From Mycoplasma sp. CAG:877 (GTDB taxonomy: Bacteria > Bacillota_I > Bacilli_A > RF39 > UBA660), in NCBI GenBank assembly GCA_000433455.1, contig HF992500.1:5282-27548 (forward strand): a stretch of 22,267 nt of DNA, given 5' to 3'. Positions 15,200-22,267 of the stretch are shown here, in pieces. The notes beneath the pieces are model-generated. The model had not been told where the DNA came from and ran no database searches. It saw only the letters and a program-made list of their open reading frames with translations. The translations under genes were made by a program, and so were the position numbers. Numbering within the stretch: position 1 is the stretch's first letter; the number at the start of each line of letters is the position of its first letter.

Positions 15200-16570
15200 T
15201 TAAAATTCACAATTAGAAACACTTCTAGGATATGGAATTACATCTTTTATATTTTCGATACCAGTTATGTACATTAATAATCTTTCAAAACCAATACCAA
15301 AACCTGATGTTTGTACTCCACCATATTTTCTTAATTTTAAGTACCAATCGTAGTCTTCTATTTTCATATCTCTTTCTTGCATGGCTTTTAGAAGAGTATT
15401 GTAGTCATCTTCTCTTTGACTCATACCAAATACTTCACCTATGCCTGGTAATTCTAGGTCAGCACCAGCTACAGTACCATCTTCTAGATGTTTCATATAG
15501 AAAGCTTTTATTTCTTTTGGCCAGTTAATAATAAACATTGGACAGTTAAAGTATTCAGTTAAATATTTTTCATGCTCTTTAGCAATATCAGAACCATATT
15601 TTGGTTCAAAGACAAACTTTTTAGGAGCTTTTTTTAGTATTTCAATACATTCTTTATAAGTTACTCTTTTGAAAGACTCTTTGGTTACTTTTTTTAATTT
15701 CTTTAGTAAGTCTTTTTCAATGTATTTATCTAAAAACTCTAATTCTTCTTTAGCATGTTTTAAAACGTACTTTATGACATATTTCATTAAGTCTTCAGCA
15801 ATATCCATTATTCCTTCTAAGTCACAAAAAGCTACTTCTGGTTCTATTTGCCAGAATTCAGCAGCATGGTATGGGGTATGAGATGGATCAGCTCTAAATG
15901 TTGGTCCAAATGTATATGTTTTTGTAAATGCTTGAGCAAATGTCTCAGCTTCAAATTGAGTAGAAACTGTTAAGCCTACCTTCTTTTGAAAATACTCTTT
16001 TGAGTAATCTACTTTACCTGTTTTAGCGATTTTTTCTAGATCTTGTGTTGTTACTTGGAACATCTCTCCTGCACCTTCACAGTCACTAGCAGTAAATATT
16101 GGAGCTTGTAGATAGATGTAACCGTTATCTTGAAAATACTTATGTATTGCCATAGCAGTTATACTTCTTATACGAAATACTGCTTGAAATAAAGTAGTTC
16201 TTGGTCTTAAGTATGCTTCATCTCGTAAGAATTCTCTACTATGTGGTTTAGGTTGAATTGGATAATCTTCACTACAATCTGATAAAAGAATTATACTTGT
16301 TGCATGTAGTTCAATTACTTGATCTTTTGCTGGAGATAGTTTTAAAATACCAGTTACTTTTATGGCAGAACCAAAGTGAATTTTAGTAATAGTATCATAA
16401 TCCTTTAGAGATTTATCATAGATTACTTGTAATCTTTTAAAACAAGTTCCATCAGATAGTTCAATAAAACTTATTTCCTTTTGTTTACGATGTTTTCTAA
16501 TCCATCCCTTAATAGTTATTTCTTTTTCAATTAATGATTTGTAATCATCATATACTTTTTTAATTTCCAT
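15200..16570 (-). CDS. asnS: Asparaginyl-tRNA synthetase
   Basis: A 456-aa class II synthetase that charges tRNA-Asn in the cytoplasm. An N-terminal OB-fold anticodon domain (about residues 15-105, ITIKGWIRKHRKQKEISFIE) is followed by the class II core. Motif 2 reads FGPTFRADPSHTPYHAAEFW and motif 3 GFGIGFERLLMYITG near the C-terminus. Most bacterial AsnRS have RAENSNTxRHxAEFW in motif 2, so PSHTPYH is a variant. AsnRS is preferred over AspRS by overall pattern and by the Asn specifier of its T-box. The longest frame starts TTG at 16588; the ATG at 16570 with AAAGGA nine bases upstream is chosen. Expression is likely controlled by the upstream T-box. Confidence 0.95.
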   Translation of the reverse strand: MEIKKVYDDYKSLIEKEITIKGWIRKHRKQKEISFIELSDGTCFKRLQVIYDKSLKDYDTITKIHFGSAIKVTGILKLSPAKDQVIELHATSIILLSDCSEDYPIQPKPHSREFLRDEAYLRPRTTLFQAVFRIRSITAMAIHKYFQDNGYIYLQAPIFTASDCEGAGEMFQVTTQDLEKIAKTGKVDYSKEYFQKKVGLTVSTQFEAETFAQAFTKTYTFGPTFRADPSHTPYHAAEFWQIEPEVAFCDLEGIMDIAEDLMKYVIKYVLKHAKEELEFLDKYIEKDLLKKLKKVTKESFKRVTYKECIEILKKAPKKFVFEPKYGSDIAKEHEKYLTEYFNCPMFIINWPKEIKAFYMKHLEDGTVAGADLELPGIGEVFGMSQREDDYNTLLKAMQERDMKIEDYDWYLKLRKYGGVQTSGFGIGFERLLMYITGIENIKDVIPYPRSVSNCEF

Positions 16571-16621
16571 ATTATTTATTCCTTTCAAATATATTTTTTA
16601 GATACTTGTAGGAAATATCTT

Positions 16622-16687
16622 TTAGAGTTTTATTTTAGTTTTTATATTATTATAATTGTCATTATTATCATTATTAGTTTCTTTCAT
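16622..16687 (-). CDS. 21-aa Asn-rich small ORF between T-box and asnS
   Basis: The frame opens with an ATG at 16687, seven bases after AAGGAAG, and ends TAA at 16622. It begins MKETNNDNNDNYNN and has seven Asn in 21 residues, in AAT codons. It lies after the T-box terminator and 51 bases before asnS, so it is translated only when the T-box has allowed read-through. The strong ribosome binding site and correct length suggest it is really translated. A role as a second, translation-level sensor of charged tRNA-Asn is inferred. Chance enrichment in AT-rich DNA, especially an AAT-repeat tract, is the main alternative. No strong hairpin overlaps it. Confidence 0.55.
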   Translation of the reverse strand: MKETNNDNNDNYNNIKTKIKL

Positions 16688-16707
16688 TTAACCACTTCCT
16701 TATATAT

Positions 16708-16996
16708 AAAAATACCCGATACATCCTACAATAAGGACGAATATCGGGTATCCGTGGTGCCACCTTAATTTATTACTAAAAAAACCATTATATATAATGG
16801 CTTGTTTTCAATAATCACTCTTTTTTAGTTCTAACAAACCTAGCAATATGATAACGGATTGCTTCCGAACTAGCCTACTAAAATATTTCTTTCGGTAGTT
16901 TGCTCCAAGGTGTTCTTTCAACAAAGCTTATTATTAGTTCTCACTATACCTAACTCACTCGAATAAGTTCTTTTGTTTACTTTTCCTTTTCAACGC
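16708..16996 (-). promoter_or_regulatory. T-box riboswitch controlling asnS
   Basis: The minus-strand leader has the conserved T-box sequence AAGGTGGCACCACGG at 16766-16752, which forms the antiterminator and binds the free tRNA 3' end. The intrinsic terminator follows: ATACCCGAT pairs with ATCGGGTAT (16751-16713), with U-tract to 16708. A stem-I-like region runs from about 16975 to 16905. AAC at 16914-16912, in the context AAC-A-CC followed by TTGGAGC, is the likely specifier codon, which matches tRNA-Asn. A perfect small hairpin CCATTA...TAATGG (16800-16785) fits stem III. Uncharged tRNA-Asn should stabilise read-through. Confidence 0.92.
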
Positions 16997-17002
16997 AACT
17001 TA

Positions 17003-17031
17003 AATATAGCATATTATTTTTTATTTGTCAA
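17003..17031 (-). promoter_or_regulatory. Promoter of the asnS T-box leader
   Basis: TTGACA (17031-17026) and TATATT (17008-17003) are 17 bases apart on the minus strand. Transcription would begin near 16996, in front of stem I. Confidence 0.88.
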
Positions 17032-17055
17032 AAATTGACTAGTTTCATAAGTTTT

Positions 17056-17085
17056 TTGATTAGATATTTTATTTTATGGTAAGAT
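17056..17085 (+). promoter_or_regulatory. Possible promoter of the dehydrogenase gene
   Basis: TTGATT (17056-17061) and TAAGAT (17080-17085) are 18 bases apart on the plus strand, divergent from the asnS promoter. The match is fair only. Confidence 0.45.
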
Positions 17086-17105
17086 AAAATTAGGAGGATG
17101 ATAAA

Positions 17106-18149
17106 ATGAAAGTTATTCAATATGGCTGTGGAAAAATGGCTAAATATACGATACGCTATGTCCTTGAAAATGGATGGGATATTGTTGGTGCTGTTGACAT
17201 TAATCCAAATGTTATTGGTAAGGATGTTGGAGAAATTATAGAAGGAGAAAATATTGGTGTTAAAGTAGTTTCTGTAGATGAAGCTGATACTTTATTTAGT
17301 GAAGTTAAAGCTGATGTTTGTATTGTTACTACTATGAGTTTACTTGCTGACTGTCGTGATGCCTTACTTTTATGTGCTAAGCATGGAGTTAACGCAATTA
17401 CTACTTGTGAGGAAGCTTTCTATCCAATGAATTCTAATCCTACCCTTACTTTAGAAATTGATAAGTTAGCAAAAGAAAATAACTGTACTATTACTGGTTC
17501 TGGTTATCAAGATGCTTTCTGGGGTAATTTAATTAGTACTTTAGCTGGTACAACTCAAAGAATTACTAAGATTAAGGGAAGTTCTTCTTATAACGTAGAA
17601 GATTATGGAATTGCTCTTGCAAAAGCACATGGTGCTGGTCTTACTCCAGAAGAGTTTGATAGAGATGTTGCTAGTGTTGATAGAATGAGTGATGAAGAAC
17701 GTCAAAATATTATTAACTCTGGTACTTATACACCAAGTTATATGTGGAATGTTAATGGATGGTTATGTGATAAATTACATTTAGATGTAGTTAGTCAAAC
17801 ACAAAAATGTGTTCCACAATTTAGTGATGAGGATATTCACTCTACAACATTAGATATGGATATTAAAGCAGGAGTTGCCACTGGTATGAGTGCTGTTGTT
17901 ACAACGACTACTAAACAAGGAATTATTTTAGAGACTGAATGTATTGGTAAAGTTTACAGCAAGGAAGATTGTGATAGAAATGATTGGACAGTTGAAGGAG
18001 AACCTAATACTAATTTAGTTATTACTAGACCTTGTACAGTTGAACTTACTTGTTCAGCAATAGTAAATAGAATTCCAGATGTAGTTAAAGCTGAGGCTGG
18101 ATTTGTACCTACTTCTAGGATGGGAGAATTAAAATACATCGTTAAGTAA
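17106..18149 (+). CDS. 2,4-diaminopentanoate dehydrogenase-like oxidoreductase
   Basis: A 347-aa soluble NAD(P)-dependent enzyme. The N-terminal Rossmann fold has GCGKMAK (8-14) and an acidic strand end AVDINP (about 29-34). The next domain carries the dihydrodipicolinate-reductase-like core (TTCEEAFYP, then TGSGYQDAFWGNLISTLAG), and the rest is an insert plus C-terminal region. The length and these blocks resemble 2,4-diaminopentanoate dehydrogenase (Ord) of clostridial ornithine degradation more than DapB, which is about 250 residues. No other ornithine-pathway gene lies nearby, so the physiological substrate is uncertain. TAGGAGG is eight bases before the ATG. It is a single-gene unit closed by a strong terminator. 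Confidence 0.7.
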   Translation: MKVIQYGCGKMAKYTIRYVLENGWDIVGAVDINPNVIGKDVGEIIEGENIGVKVVSVDEADTLFSEVKADVCIVTTMSLLADCRDALLLCAKHGVNAITTCEEAFYPMNSNPTLTLEIDKLAKENNCTITGSGYQDAFWGNLISTLAGTTQRITKIKGSSSYNVEDYGIALAKAHGAGLTPEEFDRDVASVDRMSDEERQNIINSGTYTPSYMWNVNGWLCDKLHLDVVSQTQKCVPQFSDEDIHSTTLDMDIKAGVATGMSAVVTTTTKQGIILETECIGKVYSKEDCDRNDWTVEGEPNTNLVITRPCTVELTCSAIVNRIPDVVKAEAGFVPTSRMGELKYIVK

Positions 18150-18160
18150 TTAGACAAAAT

Positions 18161-18197
18161 AAAAAAGGTTACAACTTTTGGGTTGTAATCTTTTTTT
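18161..18197. terminator. Bidirectional intrinsic terminator
   Basis: AAAAAGGTTACAAC pairs with GTTGTAATCTTTTT (one G-U) around a 6-base loop, with T-runs on both strands. It separates the plus-strand dehydrogenase from the convergent membrane-protein gene. Confidence 0.9.
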
Positions 18198-18203
18198 GTG
18201 TTT

Positions 18204-18860
18204 TTATAAAACATCGTTTGAATTGTTACCTGGAAAATTATTATTTGGATACATGTTATTATTTCTTGGTTGGTTATTTCCTGGGTAGTTATTATTTTGT
18301 GGCATGTTATTCATTTGGAAATTATTATTTTGAGGCATACCATTGTAGTTATTATTTGGTACTGGTTGCTCAAAACTTGAAACATAATTTACAGCTTTTG
18401 AAGCATATTCACTTACCTTTTTACTAAATGGATTTTCTTTCATAGCATGTCCAGTTAATGTAGAAACAACAAATAAGAACTTAGTTAACATTAGTAAATA
18501 ATCAACACCAGAATCTAAGAATGAAATTAAAGTTGTTACTGGACTCATAAACTTAGTTTGTAGAGTTGCAATATTAATTTGGTTACCATATGATAAGTAA
18601 GAATTAATTACATTAACAATACTTTCAATACCTTTAAATACTAAGCTAACTCCATCAGAAATAATTGACCAAGCAAATGATATTAATGTAAGACCTACTA
18701 AGAAAGCAATTACATTTACCATTAAGTTTCTTACCTTATCATTTACCTCACAGAATATTAACATTAAAATTACAGCTAATAATAAAGTTTGCCATCCTGC
18801 AAATAAAGATGCTAATAAGATAATAGCAGCTAAGCCATTATTGATTTTTAATTTATTCAT
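18204..18860 (-). CDS. Membrane protein with Asn/Pro/Met-rich tail
   Basis: A 218-aa protein of unrecognised family. Residues about 8-75 form two or three hydrophobic segments and another lies near 115-135 (LLMLTKFLFVVSTL). From about residue 165 the sequence becomes a hydrophilic low-complexity tail of repeated PQNNN/PGNN/YPNNN units, with about half Asn and regular Pro and Met. The ATG follows AGGAGG by six bases and a clear promoter lies just upstream. The tail is likely disordered and probably cytoplasmic or at the surface; its role is unknown. It is transcribed alone and ends at the bidirectional terminator. Confidence 0.8.
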   Translation of the reverse strand: MNKLKINNGLAAIILLASLFAGWQTLLLAVILMLIFCEVNDKVRNLMVNVIAFLVGLTLISFAWSIISDGVSLVFKGIESIVNVINSYLSYGNQINIATLQTKFMSPVTTLISFLDSGVDYLLMLTKFLFVVSTLTGHAMKENPFSKKVSEYASKAVNYVSSFEQPVPNNNYNGMPQNNNFQMNNMPQNNNYPGNNQPRNNNMYPNNNFPGNNSNDVL

Positions 18861-18883
18861 TTTACTCCTCCTATTCTATATTA

Positions 18884-18912
18884 ATTATATAAGTTATTGG
18901 GAAGTTTTTCAA
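18884..18912 (-). promoter_or_regulatory. Promoter of the Asn-rich-tail membrane protein
   Basis: TTGAAA (18912-18907), a 17-base spacer and consensus TATAAT (18889-18884) on the minus strand, about 24 bases before the ATG. Confidence 0.85.
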
Positions 18913-18971
18913 GATTTTAGTAGACAATATACTTATATATTTTATTTAAATTCCACTCAGAAAAAAAGATA

Positions 18972-19520
18972 TTAATCTAAGTCAATATCTTTAAAGCTAT
19001 ATTCCCAGCCTGGTTGCCAAGCACCTGTTTTTCTCCAGTCGTTAGCATTAGCTTCTTCCCAAGAGATATGTTTTGTAATTACTTCTATTGCTAGTTGAGG
19101 AGCTCTATGAGCTATAATACCAATTGTTTTACCTTGGTAGTTTTCATTTACATATTTTAAGAATTCTCTAATTCTTTTTTCAACATCTTGTAAAGATTCT
19201 CCATTTGGAAAGGGAGTTTCGATATGTTCTTCATAAATTACTTGGTTCTTATCACCACCATCTAAATCTCCATAATTACATTCTCTAAGTCTATTATCTT
19301 CTATAGCTTTGAATTCAGGAAAAGCTAGTTTAGCTGATTCTTTTGCTCTTATTAAATCAGACGTGAATAATACATCAAACTTATAGGGAGTGTTTTTTCC
19401 TAAATTAACAGCTTGTTCTTTGCCTAAATCATTTAATTCTACTTGTTTCCAACCAGAACATTTTTTTGTTGCATTATCATATGTTGTACCATGTACATAA
19501 TAAATTATTTTTGTTTCCAT
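18972..19520 (-). CDS. Histidine-phosphatase-fold protein with VHG motif
   Basis: A 182-aa protein of the phosphoglycerate-mutase-like superfamily. The start-of-fold motif is YYVHGTTYDN (7-16): His10, the nucleophile, is present but the usual preceding Arg of RHG is Val9. Other pocket residues remain: Arg58 in TSDLIRAKESA, Glu80 in RLRECNYGDL, and the second His138 in GIIAHRAP. Phosphatase activity is therefore possible but may be weakened or altered. The longest frame starts at 19556, upstream of the likely transcription start. The ATG at 19520, with AGGAGG four bases upstream, gives a normal family N-terminus and is preferred. No operon partner. Confidence 0.87.
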   Translation of the reverse strand: METKIIYYVHGTTYDNATKKCSGWKQVELNDLGKEQAVNLGKNTPYKFDVLFTSDLIRAKESAKLAFPEFKAIEDNRLRECNYGDLDGGDKNQVIYEEHIETPFPNGESLQDVEKRIREFLKYVNENYQGKTIGIIAHRAPQLAIEVITKHISWEEANANDWRKTGAWQPGWEYSFKDIDLD

Positions 19521-19536
19521 ACATCCTCCTACTACT

Positions 19537-19542
19537 ATTATA
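19537..19542 (-). promoter_or_regulatory. -10 element of the histidine-phosphatase gene
   Basis: A consensus TATAAT (19542-19537, minus strand) lies 16 bases before the chosen ATG, placing transcription start near 19530. No good -35 is visible. This also argues against a start at 19556. Confidence 0.5.
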
Positions 19543-19707
19543 CTATTTATCTTCATTATTACCTAATTTATATTTAAAAAATTTAACTAGAGTTTTTCCA
19601 AAGTTTATAAAAAATATATCATTTTATTTTTTTTTATAGAATATCAGAAAATTTAGGTTTAAAATAATAATATAACTTATAAAAAATATTATGAATGGTG
19701 AAATGCA

Positions 19708-20409
19708 ATGAACAAAACAAATTCAGAAAAAATTTTAACTTACTGTGATAATTTATCTAAAATAAAAATAGATTCATTTGATTATTATAAAATTATTAAT
19801 CCATATAATGATTGTAATAAGGAACAAATAAAAGTTATTACAACTAAATTTTACACTAGGTTTTATAATGATAAAAAGAAAAGAAGATTAATACTAGGAA
19901 GTAATCCAGCAAGAAGGGCTTCTGCGGTTACAGGAGTTCCCTTTGAAGATGCAATTCATTTACAAAAAGAAACAGGAATATTCATCGATAACTTTTATGT
20001 TAATAAATCTTCTTCTAACTTTCTTTATGATGTTATTGATGAATATGGAGGATGTGAAAATTTTTATAATGATTTTTATATGAATTTTGTATTTCCTTTA
20101 GGTATTTCTAAAATTAATTCTAAGGGAAATGAAGTTAATTACAACTATTATGATGTTAAGCAATATGAAGAAAGATTTGAAGAGTATATTATCAAATCAA
20201 TTAAAGAAATTCTTCAATTTAATATAGATACTTCGATATGTTATTGTATTGGTAGTGGGAAAAATTATGAATATTTGGTAAAACTAAATAGAAAATATAA
20301 TTTCTTTAAAGAGATTATTCCACTGGAACATCCTAGATTTATAATGCAATATAATTCTAAGAATAAAGATTTGTATTTAAAGAAATATTTAGAGGCTTTG
20401 AAAAAATAA
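19708..20409 (+). CDS. DUF4918 uracil-DNA-glycosylase-like protein
   Basis: A 233-aa soluble protein. The blocks LILGSNPARRAS (61-72), VTGVPFEDAIHL (about 74-85), YDVIDEYGG (about 107-115), FPLGISK and ICYCIGSGKN, with a closing IPLEHPRFIMQY, match the DUF4918 family of the uracil-DNA-glycosylase superfamily (SMUG2-like). The first block would be the catalytic water-binding loop, and HPRF near the C-terminus the DNA-reading loop. Where relatives usually read GINPGR, this protein has GSNPARR. It likely removes uracil or a related damaged base. GGTGA lies six bases before the ATG. It is a single gene, closed by a strong terminator. Confidence 0.82.
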   Translation: MNKTNSEKILTYCDNLSKIKIDSFDYYKIINPYNDCNKEQIKVITTKFYTRFYNDKKKRRLILGSNPARRASAVTGVPFEDAIHLQKETGIFIDNFYVNKSSSNFLYDVIDEYGGCENFYNDFYMNFVFPLGISKINSKGNEVNYNYYDVKQYEERFEEYIIKSIKEILQFNIDTSICYCIGSGKNYEYLVKLNRKYNFFKEIIPLEHPRFIMQYNSKNKDLYLKKYLEALKK

Positions 20410-20457
20410 TAAGTTTTATTAGAATTTATTTATACTTAGCAATTTATTTTTAATTGA

Positions 20458-20493
20458 AAAACCGATAGATTATTTGGAGGTCTATCGGTTTTA
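20458..20493. terminator. Bidirectional intrinsic terminator
   Basis: AAAACCGATAGA (20458-20469) and TCTATCGGTTTT (20481-20492) are a perfect 12-bp inverted repeat with an 11-base loop. A/T runs flank both sides, between two convergent genes. Confidence 0.92.
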
Positions 20494-21198
20494 TTAACAA
20501 TTATTAGTCATTGTTAGAGGGACTTTATAAAGAGTTACTTTATTATTTGCATCAGTAGCACTTATTTGGAGATATAGTCTATTTTTCTTATAATTGATAC
20601 AAGTTTTAGAATAATTATCAATATTAAAGCGAACATCTTTTAAGTAGTCTTCTAATCTTATAGGATTTTTTCCTTTATAAGAATCATTACCTATTTTGGT
20701 TTCAGTATTATTATTGCTTTCATATAAAACACACTCTATCTTTTTATATTCCGTTATATCATCACCATTACAATAAGTAATATTAGAAATATAAATAGAT
20801 GATTTTTTATCATTATAGGCAATACTTCCAGATATTTTAAAGTTAGAACAACTAGAAGTTAAAGTTTTAAATTCAAAATTATGATTATGAAGATAATTAT
20901 TGTAAATAATAAAAGAAGATAAGACAACTATAATAGATAATAAGATTATAATAATTATTAATTTACTCTTATTAGATTTATTTTTTGAAGAAACTCTTCC
21001 TTCTAGTAAATCTTCGATGTTGACATTAAAATCTTTACTTATTTCTTTTAATAAACTTACATCTGGGATATTTTTACCATTTTCCCATTTACTTACGGCT
21101 TGATAAGTTACACCATATTTTTCAGCAAACTCAGCTTGAGTTAAGTTGTTTTTCTTTCGTATTACTTTGATAAGTTTTCCGATTTTTTCTTGATCCAT
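20494..21198 (-). CDS. XRE-type helix-turn-helix protein with membrane segment
   Basis: A 234-aa protein. The N-terminal Cro/C1-type DNA-binding domain (about residues 6-62) has LTQAEFAEKYGVTYQAVSKW as its helix-turn-helix. A basic linker (69-79) leads to one membrane segment (about 79-98). An extracytoplasmic domain of about 135 residues follows with four Cys, so two disulfides are possible. This makes it a membrane-bound regulator that may sense an outside signal; the outer domain is not recognised. AAGGAAGTGA precedes the ATG. It starts 21 bases after alanine racemase, so the two may be cotranscribed. Targets are unknown. Confidence 0.85.
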   Translation of the reverse strand: MDQEKIGKLIKVIRKKNNLTQAEFAEKYGVTYQAVSKWENGKNIPDVSLLKEISKDFNVNIEDLLEGRVSSKNKSNKSKLIIIIILLSIIVVLSSFIIYNNYLHNHNFEFKTLTSSCSNFKISGSIAYNDKKSSIYISNITYCNGDDITEYKKIECVLYESNNNTETKIGNDSYKGKNPIRLEDYLKDVRFNIDNYSKTCINYKKNRLYLQISATDANNKVTLYKVPLTMTNNC

Positions 21199-21219
21199 AT
21201 AGTCACTTCCTTACTACTT

Positions 21220-22267
21220 TTAATCAATAAATACTCTTGGGACACGATTAGATATAGTTGATAATATTTCATAATTAATAGTGTTACATTCTCTAGCAAC
21301 ATCTTCTAGAGTTATATTTTTATTATCCCAGATATAGACATAGTCTCCTACTTTTACATCTTTAATATTAGTTACATCAATCATAAAAGAATCCATACAG
21401 ACTGTACCTACTATTGGAACGATTTTATCTTTGATGATAACTTTTCCTTTGTTAGAAAGATTACGACGAATGCCATCTGCATAACCAATACCAATAGTTG
21501 CGATAGTCATTTTCTTTGGAGTTATAAAAGTTCGTCCATAACTTATACTAGTTCCTTTTGGTACTTCTTTTATAAATAAAACATGAGACTTTAATTTAGC
21601 AACTGGTTTTAAATCTATCTTTGTTTGAATAGTATCAGTTGGAGCATAACCATATAATAAGATACCAGGTCTTACTAAGTTACAGAATTTAGAATTAACA
21701 TTTAAAATACCATTAGATGCTTCTGCATGAATATATTTTATGTTAGGATAATGCTCTTTTATTTTAGTAACACCTTGTTCAAATAAAGACATTTGATGTT
21801 TAGTAAATTCTTTGTCTTTATCGGCAGTAGATAAATGAGTATATACTCCTTCTACAATAATATTAGTAGTTGTTTCTAAATAGTTTAATACTTCATCTAA
21901 ATCGTTGATATTAAAACCAGTTCTACCCATACCAGTTTCTAGTTCTAAGTGAATAGTAAATGTTTCTTTGTGATTACTTAGTTCTTTGATAAAGTTTAAA
22001 TCAGCTACACCTACTGTAACATTATATTTAATAATATTTTCTATATCTTCTAAGTATGGTTGGTTTAAGACGAATATTTCATTTTTAAAACCATCATGTC
22101 TTAAATCCATAGCTTCTTTTACAATAGCAGTTGCGATTATCTTAAAGTCCTTTATAAGAGAAATATTCTTATTTAAATATGTTCCATAACTATTAGCTTT
22201 CATGACATACATAATGTCTTTATTAGGACCAATTAGTCTTTTTATTTCATTGACATTATGTTTAAAA
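21220..22267 (-). CDS. alr: Alanine racemase, N-terminus cut by window edge
   Basis: A PLP-dependent enzyme that interconverts L- and D-alanine for peptidoglycan. The frame is open to the right edge, and the codons before the ATG at 22212 read RLIGPNKDIMYVMKANSYG, a normal family lead-in. The true start therefore lies beyond the window and the ATG at 22212 is internal. The PLP lysine is in VMKANSYG; LETGMGRTGF and the catalytic Tyr in SISYGRTF are present, as is the C-terminal beta domain ending ISNRVPRVF. About 348 residues are visible of an expected 370. The next gene is an XRE regulator 21 bases on. Confidence 0.95.
   Translation of the reverse strand, partial: FKHNVNEIKRLIGPNKDIMYVMKANSYGTYLNKNISLIKDFKIIATAIVKEAMDLRHDGFKNEIFVLNQPYLEDIENIIKYNVTVGVADLNFIKELSNHKETFTIHLELETGMGRTGFNINDLDEVLNYLETTTNIIVEGVYTHLSTADKDKEFTKHQMSLFEQGVTKIKEHYPNIKYIHAEASNGILNVNSKFCNLVRPGILLYGYAPTDTIQTKIDLKPVAKLKSHVLFIKEVPKGTSISYGRTFITPKKMTIATIGIGYADGIRRNLSNKGKVIIKDKIVPIVGTVCMDSFMIDVTNIKDVKVGDYVYIWDNKNITLEDVARECNTINYEILSTISNRVPRVFID

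Noticed and set aside
15232..15881. Two plus-strand frames of 98 and 70 aa
   Set aside because: Antisense to asnS, with no start signals.
16591..16620. AGATA/TATCT hairpin before asnS as a third regulatory terminator
   Set aside because: The stem is only 5 bp and is followed by A rather than U residues on the transcribed strand.
18218..18427. 69-aa plus-strand frame rich in Tyr and Cys
   Set aside because: Complement of the Asn-rich tail repeats; a composition artefact.
19557..19707. Very AT-rich intergenic stretch as an origin or attachment site
   Set aside because: No repeated boxes, DnaA-like sites or direct repeats were found; it fits an ordinary divergent promoter region.
21986..22189. 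67-aa plus-strand frame
   Set aside because: Antisense to alanine racemase.
1..22267. Use of TGA as tryptophan (Mycoplasma code)
   Set aside because: Trp codons in clear genes are TGG, and TGA serves as stop, for example at 6054-6056 and 4889-4891.

Overview
The DNA is very AT-rich, with strong purine-rich ribosome binding sites (AAAGGA, AGGAGG), TTGACA/TATAAT promoters, a T-box leader, TGA used as stop, and overlapping short-spaced operons. This points to a low-GC Firmicute, perhaps an uncultured gut Bacilli/Mollicutes-related lineage; the rank is inference. No rRNA, tRNA, CRISPR array or intact insertion sequence was seen.

Layout. 1-1574 (minus): a class I lysyl-tRNA synthetase cut by the left edge. 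Its leader holds a promoter, a 28-codon lysine-containing ORF and mutually exclusive RNA hairpins ending in a strong intrinsic terminator, which looks like ribosome-mediated transcription attenuation. 1638-7426 (minus): one tightly overlapping operon with a TetR regulator and palindromic operator, a LiaF-like protein, a DUF4097-like protein, an 85-aa membrane protein, a 27-aa basic peptide, an ABC ATPase and two ABC-2 permeases. It is probably an envelope-stress or drug-export module. 7503-9402 (plus): a PlsC-type acyltransferase and an MGDG/UgtP-type glycosyltransferase, a small glycerolipid operon. 9416-10705 (minus): a HIRAN-domain protein behind a broken HipA-like C-terminus, itself abutting a truncated pilin-like gene; this is a deletion scar. 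10788-12708 (minus): a fused ABC exporter with a roughly 200-nt structured leader and a terminator-like hairpin. 12730-13842 (minus): a VanZ-RDD membrane protein. 13882-15198 (minus): an ASCH protein and a metallo-beta-lactamase-fold protein. 15200-17031 (minus): AsnRS under a T-box with an AAC specifier, plus an Asn-rich 21-codon ORF between the T-box terminator and asnS. 17056-18197 (plus): a 2,4-diaminopentanoate dehydrogenase-like enzyme. 18204-19542 (minus): an Asn-rich-tailed membrane protein and a histidine-phosphatase-fold protein with VHG in place of RHG. 19708-20493 (plus): a DUF4918 uracil-DNA-glycosylase-like protein. 20494-22267 (minus): an XRE-type membrane regulator downstream of alanine racemase, which is cut by the right edge.

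The most notable point is translation control of two aminoacyl-tRNA synthetases. The lysS leader has the four-segment logic of the enterobacterial trp attenuator in a Firmicute-like genome, where T-boxes normally do this job. The asnS gene has a T-box and, after it, a cognate-residue-rich small ORF. Several starts were moved downstream of the longest reading frame, because ribosome binding sites and promoter positions support the shorter forms.
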